A stretch of 64,000 nt of DNA from Mycobacterium intracellulare ATCC 13950. Its GTDB lineage: Bacteria; Actinomycetota; Actinomycetes; Mycobacteriales; Mycobacteriaceae. Of the stretch, positions 1-10,301 are shown in pieces. The notes under the pieces were generated by a model, which searched no databases, had not been told where the DNA came from, and saw only the letters and a program-made list of their open reading frames with translations. The stretch's first letter is position 1; each line of letters begins with the position of its first letter. Made by a program: the position numbers and the translations under genes. Location: positions 3,596,001 to 3,660,000 of the forward strand of contig NC_016946.1 of NCBI RefSeq assembly GCF_000277125.1. The letters are read 5' to 3'.

Positions 1-471
1 ATGCGCGGGCATCGTGCGGCCCAGCCGGGACGCCACCCGCACCGCGGCCGGCCCCTCGACGGCGGCCACGAAGCGGACGCTGGCGCCGTCCAGCATGCCG
101 ACGTGCACGGTCTCGCGCAGCTGTTCGCTGAGGCCGCGCAGGACGGGTGCGGCGGATCGCGCGATGTCGATGCGGCCGAAGATCGCGAACGCCACCCCGG
201 TCAATGACGGGCCGGGCAGGTACGCCTTGGACACCGGGTCTTGCCGGACGAACCCGCGGTAGGCCAGCATCGCCAGCAACCGGTGCGCGGTCGACGACGC
301 CACACCCAGATAGCGGGTCGCCTCGCTCAACCGGATCTGGGGTTGTTCGCCCAGCAGCAACAGCAGTCGCAGCGCATTGTCGACCGATTCGATCGGATAC
401 TGCGGCGCAAGCGAATCGGCGGGCGCCGCCGCGGCGACATCCCGTGCGGCGCGCTCGCGCTTGGGTGGCAT
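1..471 (-). CDS. IclR-family transcriptional regulator (C-terminus off the left edge)
   Basis: The 157 visible codons begin at an ATG and run off the window. Residues about 25-95 form the IclR winged helix-turn-helix (IESVDNALRLLLLLGE, then the recognition region GVASSTAHRLLAML). After it comes the start of the effector-binding domain (RSAAPVLRGLSEQLRETVHVGML). IclR proteins usually repress or activate a neighbouring catabolic operon in response to a small aromatic or organic acid. The target is not visible because the rest of this gene and its left neighbour are missing. Family call is firm; ligand unknown. Confidence 0.9.
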   Translation of the reverse strand, partial: MPPKRERAARDVAAAAPADSLAPQYPIESVDNALRLLLLLGEQPQIRLSEATRYLGVASSTAHRLLAMLAYRGFVRQDPVSKAYLPGPSLTGVAFAIFGRIDIARSAAPVLRGLSEQLRETVHVGMLDGASVRFVAAVEGPAAVRVASRLGRTMPAH

Positions 472-596
472 GGCTCAACGGTAACCAGTGGGCGCCGGAC
501 GCAGGTGGGTTTCGTCCCGTGGGCCTGGGCGCCGCAAGCGAATTGAAACGCGCACCTTGGGGCGCGGATCGTGGGCCGGTCAGGCATCCTTGACGC

Positions 597-1268
597 ATGA
601 ATGTGGAGCCCTTGCTGCACTCGATCCCGCCGCTGGCCGTCTACGTGGTGGTCGGCGGTGTGGTCGGGATCGAGAGCCTGGGCATCCCGCTGCCGGGCGA
701 GATCGTGTTGGTGACCGCGGCCCTGATGTCGTCGCATCACGACCTGGCCGTCAATCCGATCGGGGTCGGCGCCGCCGCGGTGATCGGCGCGGTGATCGGA
801 GATTCGATCGGGTACGCGATCGGGCGCCGCTTCGGCATGCCGCTCTTCGACCGGCTCGGCCGGCGATTCCCCAAGCATTTCGGTCCCGGACACGTCGCGC
901 TCGCCGAGAAGCTGTTCAACCGGTGGGGCGCGCGGGCCGTCTTCCTGGGCCGGTTCATCGCGCTGTTGCGGATTCTGGCCGGGCCGCTGGCGGGTGCGTT
1001 GAAGATGCACTATCCGCGGTTCCTGGCGGCCAACGTCTCGGGCGCCATTTGCTGGGCGGGCGGCACGACCGCGCTGGTGTACTTCGCCGGCATCGCGGCC
1101 GAACGCTGGCTGGAGCGGTTCTCCTGGATCGGGCTGGTGGTCGCCGTGGTGGCCGGTCTCACCGCGGCAATCCTGTTGCGCGAGCGCACATCACGGGCGA
1201 TTGCGGAATTGGAGGCCGAGCATCACAGCAAGACCGCGGAGGCCGCCACGCAAGCCGACACGGTCTGA
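597..1268 (+). CDS. DedA / SNARE-associated-like membrane protein
   Basis: A 223-residue polytopic membrane protein. The DedA signature is present: an N-terminal re-entrant region (VGIESLGIPLPGEIVL), a GDSIGYAIGRRFG segment, then FLGRFIALLRILAGPLAG with the conserved Arg residues, followed by a transmembrane helix. DedA proteins are linked to lipid-carrier recycling and membrane homeostasis, probably as proton-driven flippases; the substrate here cannot be told. The C-terminus is a charged cytoplasmic tail. The stop lies directly against the stop of the convergent TetR gene, leaving no spacer. Confidence 0.92.
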   Translation: MNVEPLLHSIPPLAVYVVVGGVVGIESLGIPLPGEIVLVTAALMSSHHDLAVNPIGVGAAAVIGAVIGDSIGYAIGRRFGMPLFDRLGRRFPKHFGPGHVALAEKLFNRWGARAVFLGRFIALLRILAGPLAGALKMHYPRFLAANVSGAICWAGGTTALVYFAGIAAERWLERFSWIGLVVAVVAGLTAAILLRERTSRAIAELEAEHHSKTAEAATQADTV

Positions 1269-1886
1269 CTAAACGGCCTCGCTGGTGTCCGCCACCAGCG
1301 GCGGCCGGTGTTCGTCGATCAGGGCGCGGGCCATCCGGCGGGCGCGTTTCGCCGCGTCGAGGTCCCCGACGGCGGCGAGGATGATGGCGCCCTTCATCAG
1401 GATGTGCCACGACGACGCGAAGTCTTCGATGTCGGTCAACCCCGCTGCGATCGCGCGGCCGCGCACGATGTCGCGGACGTGGTCGATGTGGGTGATGCAG
1501 GCCTGTCCGGCCGGATGGTCCGGCCCGACTTCGAGCAGCACGTTGATGAACGAGCAGCCCTCGTATCCGTCGCGGAGCTGGAACCAGTCGTGCATGACGT
1601 CGAAGATCGCCAGCAACTGTTCCTCGGGGGTGGTACCGCGCTGCCGCGACTGCTCCTCGATCAAACCGTGCGTCCAAAGCTGCTCGCGGCGCTGCAGCAC
1701 GGCCAGCACCAGGTCGGTCTTGGTGGCGAAATGGCGGTACAGCGTCGCCCTGGCGACACAGGCCCGCGCGATCACCTCGTCGGTGCCCACGGCGCGGATG
1801 CCGCGGCGGCTGAACAGCTCATATGCCGCGGTCAGCACGCGCTCACGCGCCGACGCGGCAGGCGTCCCGACATCGGAGGTTGTCAT
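1269..1886 (-). CDS. TetR-family transcriptional regulator
   Basis: 205 residues. The N-terminal TetR DNA-binding domain covers about residues 14-60 (RERVLTAAYELFSRRGIRAVGTDEVIARACVARATLYRHFATKTDL). The C-terminal ligand domain resembles the TetR_C group found in many mycobacterial repressors (WTHGLIEEQSRQR..., GYEGCSFINVLLEV). The gene is divergent from the STAS gene, and a short inverted repeat overlaps its likely transcription start, so autoregulation is likely. The ligand and other targets are unknown. Confidence 0.92.
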   Translation of the reverse strand: MTTSDVGTPAASARERVLTAAYELFSRRGIRAVGTDEVIARACVARATLYRHFATKTDLVLAVLQRREQLWTHGLIEEQSRQRGTTPEEQLLAIFDVMHDWFQLRDGYEGCSFINVLLEVGPDHPAGQACITHIDHVRDIVRGRAIAAGLTDIEDFASSWHILMKGAIILAAVGDLDAAKRARRMARALIDEHRPPLVADTSEAV

Positions 1887-1920
1887 ACGGGCCTTACCGT
1901 ACTCTTAGCCCCGGACCCGT

Positions 1921-1945
1921 AGACAGACCGCCCTGTCTCGTTATA
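1921..1945 (-). promoter_or_regulatory. Probable autoregulatory operator and -10 box of the TetR gene
   Basis: A perfect inverted repeat AGACAG-N6-CTGTCT lies at 1921-1938. On the minus strand a TATAAC hexamer (complement of 1940-1945) sits just upstream of it, so the repeat would overlap the transcription start, a typical place for TetR autorepression. The site is 35-52 bases before the TetR start codon and could also act on the divergent STAS gene at 2040. Arms and spacing are read directly; function is inferred. Confidence 0.6.
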
Positions 1946-2039
1946 CAAATGAGATTCGCATCCGCGAACAGTCGGTCTTCAGACACTAGGACGGGCATCC
2001 TCGCGGCGTCTCGGACGCCGGTCGATCAGGGGGTCCATC

Positions 2040-2477
2040 ATGAACTCAGCCATTGCGGAACAATTGCCCACCACTCACCTCATGCTGAGCACCAAGCTGG
2101 TGTACGAGCTGGGCGATCCGCACAGCACGCTACGGGCGACGGCCGATCGTTGCGGGCCGGCGGTGCTGATCTACGCGGGGGGCGAGATCGACGCGTGCAA
2201 CGAGCACACCTGGCGCCACCTGGTCAGCGAGGCCGCCGGCGTCGTCACCGCGCCCGGCCCGTTCGTCGTCGACGTCACCGGGCTCGAGTTCATGGGCTGC
2301 TGCGCGTTCGCGGTGCTCGCCGACGAGGCGAAGCGCTGCCAGAAACGCGGCATCGATCTGCGGCTGGTGAGCTGCGAGCCGATCGTCGCCCGCATCATCG
2401 ACGCGTGCGGGCTCGGCGGCGTGCTGCCCATCTACCCCACCGTCGACTCCGCGTTGTCCGCGGCCGCGCGCTGGTAA
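2040..2477 (+). CDS. STAS-domain anti-sigma-factor antagonist, RsfA-like
   Basis: 145 residues with one STAS domain (about 30-140). Classical SpoIIAA-type antagonists carry a phosphorylated Ser in the loop after the third strand; here the loop reads EFMGCCAFAVL, with Cys87-Cys88 where Ser is expected. Five more Cys are present (38, 53, 100, 112, 123). From memory, M. tuberculosis RsfA (Rv1365c) has a similar Cys-containing loop and responds to redox state rather than phosphorylation. The likely role is to bind an anti-sigma factor and free a SigF-type sigma factor. No partner gene is adjacent. Confidence 0.8.
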   Translation: MNSAIAEQLPTTHLMLSTKLVYELGDPHSTLRATADRCGPAVLIYAGGEIDACNEHTWRHLVSEAAGVVTAPGPFVVDVTGLEFMGCCAFAVLADEAKRCQKRGIDLRLVSCEPIVARIIDACGLGGVLPIYPTVDSALSAAARW

Positions 2478-2509
2478 CCACACGGCACTGCTCGGCCGTA
2501 ATCGGCTGA

Positions 2510-3595
2510 ATGAGCGGCCATCCCACCGTCGGCGCGGAGGAAGAGTTTCTCCTCGTCGACCCGCGAACCGGTGAGCCGTCCCCGCGCAACGCCGACGTGG
2601 CGGCCGAGGCCGAGCGCCGCGGCGTCGCGCTGCAGCTGGAACTGAGCAGCTGCCAGGTGGAAACCACTTCCGACGTGGCGGCGAGCGCCGCCGAGCTCGG
2701 TGAGGAACTGCGCCGGCTGCGGCGCACCGCGGCGCAGGCCGCGCAAGCGGTCGGCGTCCAGCTGCTGGCCTGCGGGCTTCCGCCGGCCACCCCGCACGCG
2801 TTCCCGGTCACCGACACCCCGCGCTACCGCCGGATCGGCGACGAGTTCGGGATGATCGCCCACGAGCAGGGCATCTGCGGATGCCATGTGCACGTGCAGG
2901 TGCCCGACCGCGCCGCGGCCATCCATGTCAGCAACTGGCTGCGGCCGTGGCTGCCGTCATTGCTTGCGCTGTCGGCCAATTCGCGGGTGTACCGCAACGC
3001 CGACAGCGGCTACGCGAGCTGGCGCAGCGTGCTGTGGAGGCGCTGGCCGGCCGCAGGAGCGCCGCCGTTTTTCGCCTCGCCCGGCGAATACGACGACGCG
3101 GTACGCATGCTGGTCGACACCGGGGTGATCCTCGACAAGGACATGATCTATTGGGACGTGCGCCCTTCGGCGGAGTTCCCGACGGTGGAGGTCCGCGTGG
3201 CCGACGTGCCCGCCACGGTCGACGAGACCGTGCTGCTGGCCACGTTGATCAGGGCCGCCGTGATGACGGCGCTCGACTCACCCGACGACGCCCGCCGCCT
3301 GCCGCCCGGCGCGCTGCGCGCGGCGTATTGGAAGGCCGCGCACGACGGGTTGTCCGGGCACACACTCGATTTGATCCACGGCCGCGGGGCGGTGCCGGCG
3401 CGTGAGCAACTGGGAGCGCTCGTGCAACGGGTCCGCCCGGCGCTCGAGTCGCTGGGGGAATACGGGCACGTCGTCCACGAACTCGACCGCGTCGCGACGC
3501 GGGGCAACGGGGCGATGCGGCAGCTTCGGGCGTGGCGCCAGCGCGGCGAGGTGGCGGACGTCATCGCCGAAGCCGCCGCGGCCACGCTGAGTTGA
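2510..3595 (+). CDS. Carboxylate-amine ligase, GCS2/YbdK family
   Basis: 361 residues, about full length for the family. The N-terminus (TVGAEEEFLLVDPRTGEPSP) is the GCS2 signature with the metal- and substrate-binding Glu cluster. Further family segments are CHVHVQVPDR, SANSRVYRNADSGYASWRS and DVRPSAEFPTVEVRVADV. Such enzymes join an amine to the gamma-carboxyl of glutamate or a similar acid with ATP; the substrate of the mycobacterial members (Rv0433 type) is not established. It starts 32 bases after the STAS gene in the same direction, so the two may be co-transcribed. Confidence 0.88.
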   Translation: MSGHPTVGAEEEFLLVDPRTGEPSPRNADVAAEAERRGVALQLELSSCQVETTSDVAASAAELGEELRRLRRTAAQAAQAVGVQLLACGLPPATPHAFPVTDTPRYRRIGDEFGMIAHEQGICGCHVHVQVPDRAAAIHVSNWLRPWLPSLLALSANSRVYRNADSGYASWRSVLWRRWPAAGAPPFFASPGEYDDAVRMLVDTGVILDKDMIYWDVRPSAEFPTVEVRVADVPATVDETVLLATLIRAAVMTALDSPDDARRLPPGALRAAYWKAAHDGLSGHTLDLIHGRGAVPAREQLGALVQRVRPALESLGEYGHVVHELDRVATRGNGAMRQLRAWRQRGEVADVIAEAAAATLS

Positions 3596-3620
3596 GCTCG
3601 TTGCCGCACAACCATTCTCG

Positions 3621-4406
3621 TCAGGCCACCGCGAGCAGCCGATACAGCCCGATCAGGCCGACGACCACGATGATGGCGCGCAGCGCGTTGCCCGATAGCC
3701 GGCGCCCGTAACGCGCCCCGAGCAGGCCACCGACCAGCGAGCCCGCCGCGATCAGCCCCGCGGCCGGCCAGCTGATCCGGTCGAACGCCGCGGCCGTATA
3801 GGCAACGGCGGCAACCACATTCACCACCAGGGCCAGGAGGTTTTTGGCGGCGTTCATGCGTTGCACCGACTCCGGCAGCAACGCCCCATCAGCCCGACCA
3901 GCAAAATGCCCTGGGCGGCGGTGAAATAGCCGCCGTAGACGCCGACGGCGAAGGTGCCCAGCACCAGCGTCGCCATCCGCCCCGGCGGGACGTGCTCGGG
4001 TGAGCGGCCCGCCTGCGCGGCGCGCCGGGCGGTCCACGCCTGGATCCGCGGCCCGATCACCACCAGCGCCAGCGCCAGCACCAGCAGCACCGGCACGATC
4101 TCGGCGAACACCCTTCTCGGGCAGATGCAACAGCAGATAGGCGCCCAGCGTCGCGCCGGCCAGCGAGGCCGGCAGCTGCCAGCGCAACCGATCCCACTGA
4201 CCGCGCAACTCGGCTCGGTAGCCCCAGGTGGCCGACACGCTGCCGGCGACCAGGCCCGTCGCATTCGACATGGTGGCCGTCACGGGCGGAAAGCCGAGCG
4301 CAACCAGCGTCGGGAAGGTGATCAGGGTGCCGGAGCCGACCAGCGCGTTGATCGCCCCGGCCGCCAGTCCGGCCAGGCATATGAGGAACATCTGAAATGG
4401 CGACAC
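3621..4406 (-). pseudogene. TauE/SafE-family transporter with two compensating frameshifts
   Basis: The N-terminal part (GAINALVGSGTLITFPTLVALG, MSNATGLVAG) and the C-terminal part (NAAKNLLALVVNVVAAVAY to YRLLAVA) are typical of TauE/SafE sulfite/organosulfonate exporters. The middle of this reading frame is Arg/Gly-rich nonsense. In a second frame the same stretch encodes good family sequence (VFAEIVPVLLVLALALVV, then GVYGGYFTAAQGILLVGLMG). The frame changes once near 4109-4116 (one extra base by a C run) and back near 3884-3887 (one base missing in a C run). Either this is a broken gene or two homopolymer errors in the assembly; the latter seems more likely because both outer parts look intact. 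Start is GTG at 4406. Confidence 0.8.
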
Positions 4407-4462
4407 CGAAGAAAAACCTTAGCCTGCCGCCGATTTCGTCCCGAGGGCGACCACTACTCCGC

Positions 4463-5404
4463 TCAGGCGGGCGGGGCCTCGGCACCGCGCTCGACCCCGG
4501 TGCGCAGCTTGACCGACGCCGAATACGCCAGCGTCCGGAAATGCAGGACCGGATCGTCGGAGGGCTCGATGCCGTCGGCCACCCGCATCGGGTCGAACAC
4601 CACGATGTCGCCGCCGTGTTCGCGCTCGGTGTCCAGACCGGTGATCTGCAGGGAGCCGACGGTGACGATCTGGGTGCTCTGCCAGGCCGACGACGGGTCC
4701 ACCGTGGAGTCGGTGGGCCCGGCGATCTGCACCCGGAAGTCGAACCGCACCGGTCCACCGTCCAGCCGCGTCGCCAGCTCGTCGGTGAGGAAGTCCGGAT
4801 CCTTGCCGTGGGCGTCCGACACCGACAGGTACTCCTCGGCCGCGATCGGAACCAGGTGGTAGCGAACGAATCTGGCGCTGCTGTCGGCGGCGATCCAGCG
4901 GAAGGCGTGCAGGCCGTGGTATTCGGTGGTGGCGTAGCTGGCCGGGATCCGGTTGGCCTCCCGCAGGATGGGCAACCTGCCGAGTAGCCCCGGGTGGGTG
5001 AGCAGGTGCTTGCCCATGCGCAGCGGCGTCGTCAGGCCGGGCCGCATCGCCTTGAGCAGATCAATGAAGCCGTCCGGCGTGCTGGAGACGAAGAGCCGGG
5101 CGGTCTGCGTGGAGACGTCGGTGGTGGAGCCGTCGGGCAGGGTGAACTTCACCGCCATCCCACGCACGCCGGGCCGGCCGTCGCGCTGCTTGGGGTTGCC
5201 CGATCCGTTGGAGAACCGGATCAGCGCCGGGACCGGCGAGCCGTCGAGATGGCTTGCGCGCGAGAGCATTACCGCGTCGCGGGCCGCGGTGAACGTGCCC
5301 CGGTACAGGGTGCCCTTCGCATGCAGCGCGCGGCAGCCCGGCCGAGCGCCGCCGGCGCCCCGGATCGCCTCGATCGCTTGGTCAGGGGTTAATCCACCGC
5401 TCAT
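4463..5404 (-). CDS. Small catalase-related haem peroxidase
   Basis: 313 residues, the length of catalase-family peroxidases without the C-terminal domains of true catalases. The distal His is His28 in ALHAKGTLYRG. RFSNGSGNP and RGMAVKFTLPDG match the beta-barrel start. The C-terminal RTLAYSASVKLRTG supplies the probable proximal haem ligand Tyr294. The distal Asn found in classical catalases is not seen: the equivalent region reads STQTARLFVSSTP. Peroxidase rather than catalase activity is therefore expected, with an unknown electron donor. The TauE-type gene follows 56 bases downstream. Confidence 0.85.
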   Translation of the reverse strand: MSGGLTPDQAIEAIRGAGGARPGCRALHAKGTLYRGTFTAARDAVMLSRASHLDGSPVPALIRFSNGSGNPKQRDGRPGVRGMAVKFTLPDGSTTDVSTQTARLFVSSTPDGFIDLLKAMRPGLTTPLRMGKHLLTHPGLLGRLPILREANRIPASYATTEYHGLHAFRWIAADSSARFVRYHLVPIAAEEYLSVSDAHGKDPDFLTDELATRLDGGPVRFDFRVQIAGPTDSTVDPSSAWQSTQIVTVGSLQITGLDTEREHGGDIVVFDPMRVADGIEPSDDPVLHFRTLAYSASVKLRTGVERGAEAPPA

Positions 5405-5439
5405 GGACGAATCTTAGTGGCATTTGAATCGCAGTGGTA

Positions 5440-6231
5440 TCAGCTGGGAAAGCCGAAGAGTTCGACGACCCCGTGGTCGCGACCGGCCGTGTAGCCGCCG
5501 TCGACGGCGAGGGCCTGACCGCTGACGAAGGAGGCGTCGGGCGACAGCAGGAAGGCGGCCATCGCCGCGATCTCCTCGGGCTGTCCCAGCCGTTGCAGCG
5601 CGTGCTCCTTGGTGATGGAGGCGAGCGGGCCCTCCATCCCGGGAATGCTGAACACGCTGTGCGCCATCGGTGTTTCGATAAAGCCGGGACAGATGACGTT
5701 CGCCCGGATGCCGCTCGGCCCGTAGTCGAGGGCGATGTTCTTGGTGAGCAGCACGACGCCGCCCTTGGCCGCGTTGTAGGAGCTGCCGCCGGCGGTGCCC
5801 TCCAGGCCCTCGACGCTGGCGACGGTCACGATCGAGCCCCGCTCACCCTCGGCGCGGGGTTGGTCGATCATCCTGGCCAGGGCCGCCTTGGCGACCAGGA
5901 AGGTGCCGGTGAGGTTGATCCCGATCACGCGGTCCCATTCGGCGCGGTCGAGCAGGTGCACCGGGCCTCCCCCGGCGACACCGGCGGCGTGGAAGAGGCC
6001 GTCGAGGCGGCCCGGCACCGCGTCCAGGACCGCCGCGATCGCGGCCTCGTCGGTCACGTCGGCGGGCACGAACGTGAACCGCGGGCCCAGATCATCGGGC
6101 GGTGCCGCCAGGTCGGCGCCGACGACGGTGCCGCCCTCGGCCAATAACCGTCGCGCGGTGGCCAGCCCGATTCCGGAGGCGGCGCCGGTCACGACGAAGG
6201 TGCGGGAGCGGGCGCGATCGGGGTTCACCAT
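5440..6231 (-). CDS. SDR-family NAD(P)-dependent oxidoreductase
   Basis: 263 residues from the ATG at 6231, chosen over an upstream in-frame start because a GAGGAGGA ribosome site sits seven bases before it. Rossmann fold: TGAASGIGLATARRL for the cofactor, ADVTD, the HAAGVAGGG strand, Ser in the SVEGLEG segment, the catalytic YNAAK and a C-terminal FVSGQALAVDGGY. These are classical SDR features. The substrate cannot be told; no pathway genes are adjacent, since its neighbours are a catalase-like protein and a secreted protein on the other strand. Confidence 0.93.
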   Translation of the reverse strand: MVNPDRARSRTFVVTGAASGIGLATARRLLAEGGTVVGADLAAPPDDLGPRFTFVPADVTDEAAIAAVLDAVPGRLDGLFHAAGVAGGGPVHLLDRAEWDRVIGINLTGTFLVAKAALARMIDQPRAEGERGSIVTVASVEGLEGTAGGSSYNAAKGGVVLLTKNIALDYGPSGIRANVICPGFIETPMAHSVFSIPGMEGPLASITKEHALQRLGQPEEIAAMAAFLLSPDASFVSGQALAVDGGYTAGRDHGVVELFGFPS

Positions 6232-6426
6232 GTCGGATCCTCCTCGGGGCGGGTCGGGCGGCCCCGTCATGGTGACACACCGGCCCGGGATCAGTTCGCG
6301 GATACCGGATTTGCGATAGCCGCGCTGGATCGACTCATAGCGAGCCCATCTTGGACATCGGCCCTGGCGCCGGAGGACGATAGGACCGCGCTCGAATCCG
6401 CGCCGCCCAGAGAGTGAGGAACAACG

Positions 6427-7011
6427 ATGTCATCGACTCAGCCGCAGGCGCCCTCCCCGCGTGCAACCGGCCGGCGGGCGCTGAGAGCGGTCGCCGCCGC
6501 GGCGGTCGTCCTCGTCGGCCCCCACGCACCCGTCGGGATAGCGCTGGCCTCCGGCGAGGCGATCGCCATCGCGCAGGGCGTCTCGGTCACCCCCGCGCCC
6601 GGCTGGACGCTGGGAAACCGCGGCCCGAACTGGGTGGCGCTGAACAACGCCGACACCAGCGCGCAGATGCGGATCACCGTCAAACACGCCGGCGGCACCG
6701 ACGCCGCGGCGGTTCTGCAAGCCGACATCGACCAGTACGTGAGCGGCGCATCGGCCATCTTGACCGGTGTGAATCGATTGACGGCTCCCGACGTCACGCC
6801 GCTGCAGGGGCCCAACTTTCAGCAGCAAGCGTCCCTCAACTACACGGCCGGCGTGGTGAACCCGCAGGGCACGATTCCGGTGATCGGCACGTTCACCGAG
6901 CTGCTGAACACGTCGAACGGGCGCTCGGCATTCATCGACTTCCGGCAAGGCAGCGGCGCGACCACCCAAGCCGCGGGCGACGGCGGAATGATGGTCGGCT
7001 CCATGGAATGA
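6427..7011 (+). CDS. Secreted protein of unknown function
   Basis: 194 residues. A twin-Arg/basic start (TGRRALRAV) precedes a hydrophobic stretch to about residue 44, so an N-terminal signal or anchor is likely. The rest is a small mixed alpha/beta domain (ISVTPAPGW-type start, then AAAVLQADIDQYV and VIGTFTELLNTSNGR) seen in other mycobacterial exported proteins of the LpqN/PsbP-like shape, but there is no lipobox. A GAGGAA ribosome site precedes the ATG. I do not recognise a specific function. Confidence 0.75.
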   Translation: MSSTQPQAPSPRATGRRALRAVAAAAVVLVGPHAPVGIALASGEAIAIAQGVSVTPAPGWTLGNRGPNWVALNNADTSAQMRITVKHAGGTDAAAVLQADIDQYVSGASAILTGVNRLTAPDVTPLQGPNFQQQASLNYTAGVVNPQGTIPVIGTFTELLNTSNGRSAFIDFRQGSGATTQAAGDGGMMVGSME

Positions 7012-7081
7012 CGCCCCGCCGTCGGGCGCGGCACAGCGATCCCGTATTACCGAGTGGAACACATCGAACGCGGAGGGGTTC

Positions 7082-8625
<1,544 letters not shown>

Positions 8626-8629
<4 letters not shown>

Positions 8630-9423
8630 GCGGCCGTGTGGACGCGCGGCGGCGTGACTGCGCGATCAGTGTGCTGGGCGGCCCGACGACGGTGATCGAC
8701 ATCGCGGGCCGCAGGATCGTGATGGACCCGACCTTCGACCCGCCCGGGGTGCACGCCTACCTGACCAAGCTGACCGGTCCCGCGGTGAGCGCCGGCGCCC
8801 TGGGCCCGGTGGATGCGGTGTTGGTCAGCCACGACCAGCATCCCGACAACTTCGACGACGACGGCCGGCGCATGGCGGTGGCCGCGCCGCTGCTGCTCAC
8901 CCATCCCGGGGCGGCCGGCCGGCTGGGCCCGCCCGCGGTCGGGTTGGCGCCCTGGGAATCCCATGAGCTTGGCGGTGGGCCCGGATCGCTTACCGCGCAA
9001 GCGGTTCCGGCCGTGCACGGCCCCGCCGACGGGCAACGGGACGACGGCGGCCACATCAACTGCGAGGTGACCGGCTTTGTGCTGTCGGGGCCCGGGTTGC
9101 CGACGGTGTACCTCAGCGGCGACAACGCCTCGATGAGCGCGGTCAAGGACGTCGCCGATCGGGTCGGGCAGGTCGATATCGCGGTGCTGTTCGCCGGGGC
9201 GGCGAGCGTGCCCACCAAGGAGCGCGGGCGGCCGTTGACGCTGACCGCGGCGCGCGCGGCCGCCGCCGCCGAGGTGCTCGGCGCCAAGGCGGTGATCCCG
9301 GCCCATGTCGACGGCTGGGCCCACTTCAGCGAGGGCGTCGACGAATTCGTCGCCGCGTTCGATCAGGCCGGCATCAGCAGCCTGCTCAAGGTTGCGCCCC
9401 ACGGGGAATGGATCGAGTTATAG
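8626..9423 (+). CDS. MBL-fold metallo-hydrolase
   Basis: 265 residues from the ATG at 8626, which overlaps the stop of the CoA ligase. The metallo-beta-lactamase fold is shown by the TTVIDIAGRRIVMDPTFDP start, the metal motif SHDQHPDNFD (a divergent HxHxDH), His in AVHGPADG, Asp in LSGDNAS and a final His in IPAHVDGWAHF. It resembles the UlaG-like branch. Coupling to the ligase suggests a role in the same pathway, for example hydrolysis of a lactone or thioester, but that is inference. Confidence 0.87.
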
Positions 9424-10257
9424 GCGTCCCTCGACGCGCAGTTCCGGATGCACCCAGTCGGGCGAGCGGCGTTCCTTGAACGAGCGGAAGCCCTCGATGG
9501 CCTCGGCGTCGGACAGGCTGGAGGTCATGCCGATCCGGTCATACAGGCCCAGGTAACTGTCGATGCTGGACTTGATGACGCCGCGGGCGCGCGGCGCGGT
9601 CCGACAGCATTGCGCGAGTACGTCTTTCGCCGCGTCCAGCAGGCCCTCGTGCGGCACCACCCGGGTGACCAGGCCCCAGTCGAGGGCTTCGACCGCGGTC
9701 AGCACCCGTCCGGTGAACATGAGGTCGCGGGTGCGCACCGGACCGATGACGCGGGTGAGCATCTGGCTGTAGTAGGTGTCTGCGTAGCCGCGGAACAACT
9801 CGGGCACCCGGAAGGTCGCCCGATCGCTCACCACCGACAGGTCGCTGCACAGCGCGATCTGGAATCCGCCGCCCTGGCACAGCCCGTTGACCGCGGACAC
9901 GATGGGCTTGGCCGAGGTGCGCACCGCGTCGAACGGCGTCACGTCCATGCCCAGCGCGGAGCCGAACGTGATCCAGTTGTCCTCGCCTCCCCCGCCGCCC
10001 ATGTCGCCGCCGGGCGCGAAGACATCGCCGGTTCCGGTGAGCACCAGCCCGGCCAGGTCCGGGTCCTCGTTGAGACGTCCGACGGCATAACGGATTCCGA
10101 AGTACATCGCGGGGCTCAGGGCGTTGCGCGCGTCGGGGCGGTCGATGGTGCACACCGCGATCGGTCCCTGGCGCTCGAAGCGCAGATAGGGCGTGCCCAG
10201 CCAGTCTCCCTCGGGAGGGCGGGGGGTGCTCGGCGGAGTCGAAGGGTTCTGCGCCAC
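9418..10257 (-). CDS. Enoyl-CoA hydratase/isomerase family protein
   Basis: 279 residues from a GTG with an AGAGGAG ribosome site. The crotonase fold is clear: PIAVCTIDRPDARNALSP, the first oxyanion-hole region VLTGTGDVFAPGGD, then KPIVSAVNGLCQGGGFQIALCSDLSV and the PELFRGYADTYY segment. Beside the first oxyanion Gly there is a short Gly-rich insert (GGDMGGGGGEDN). It is convergent with the metallo-hydrolase and overlaps its end by six bases. A 19-bp inverted repeat lies just upstream. Probable role in beta-oxidation of an unusual acyl-CoA. Confidence 0.92.
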   Translation of the reverse strand: MAQNPSTPPSTPRPPEGDWLGTPYLRFERQGPIAVCTIDRPDARNALSPAMYFGIRYAVGRLNEDPDLAGLVLTGTGDVFAPGGDMGGGGGEDNWITFGSALGMDVTPFDAVRTSAKPIVSAVNGLCQGGGFQIALCSDLSVVSDRATFRVPELFRGYADTYYSQMLTRVIGPVRTRDLMFTGRVLTAVEALDWGLVTRVVPHEGLLDAAKDVLAQCCRTAPRARGVIKSSIDSYLGLYDRIGMTSSLSDAEAIEGFRSFKERRSPDWVHPELRVEGRL

Positions 10258-10282
10258 GGGGCTCCTCTCGGGTCGGCGCCGC

Positions 10283-10301
10283 TACTGTAGCTCTTACAGT
10301 A
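10283..10301 (-). promoter_or_regulatory. Inverted-repeat operator upstream of the enoyl-CoA hydratase
   Basis: TACTGTA-N5-TACAGTA, with perfect 7-base arms, 26-44 bases before the GTG start. It stands out in GC-rich surroundings and has the size of a TetR or GntR operator. A related 10-base palindrome TACAGCTGTA is at 10499-10508. The regulator is not identified; no regulator gene is adjacent. Confidence 0.55.

Noticed and set aside
327..1010. Long minus-strand frame over the DedA gene
   Set aside because: Shadow of the dedA coding strand; Arg/His/Asp-rich, no family pattern.
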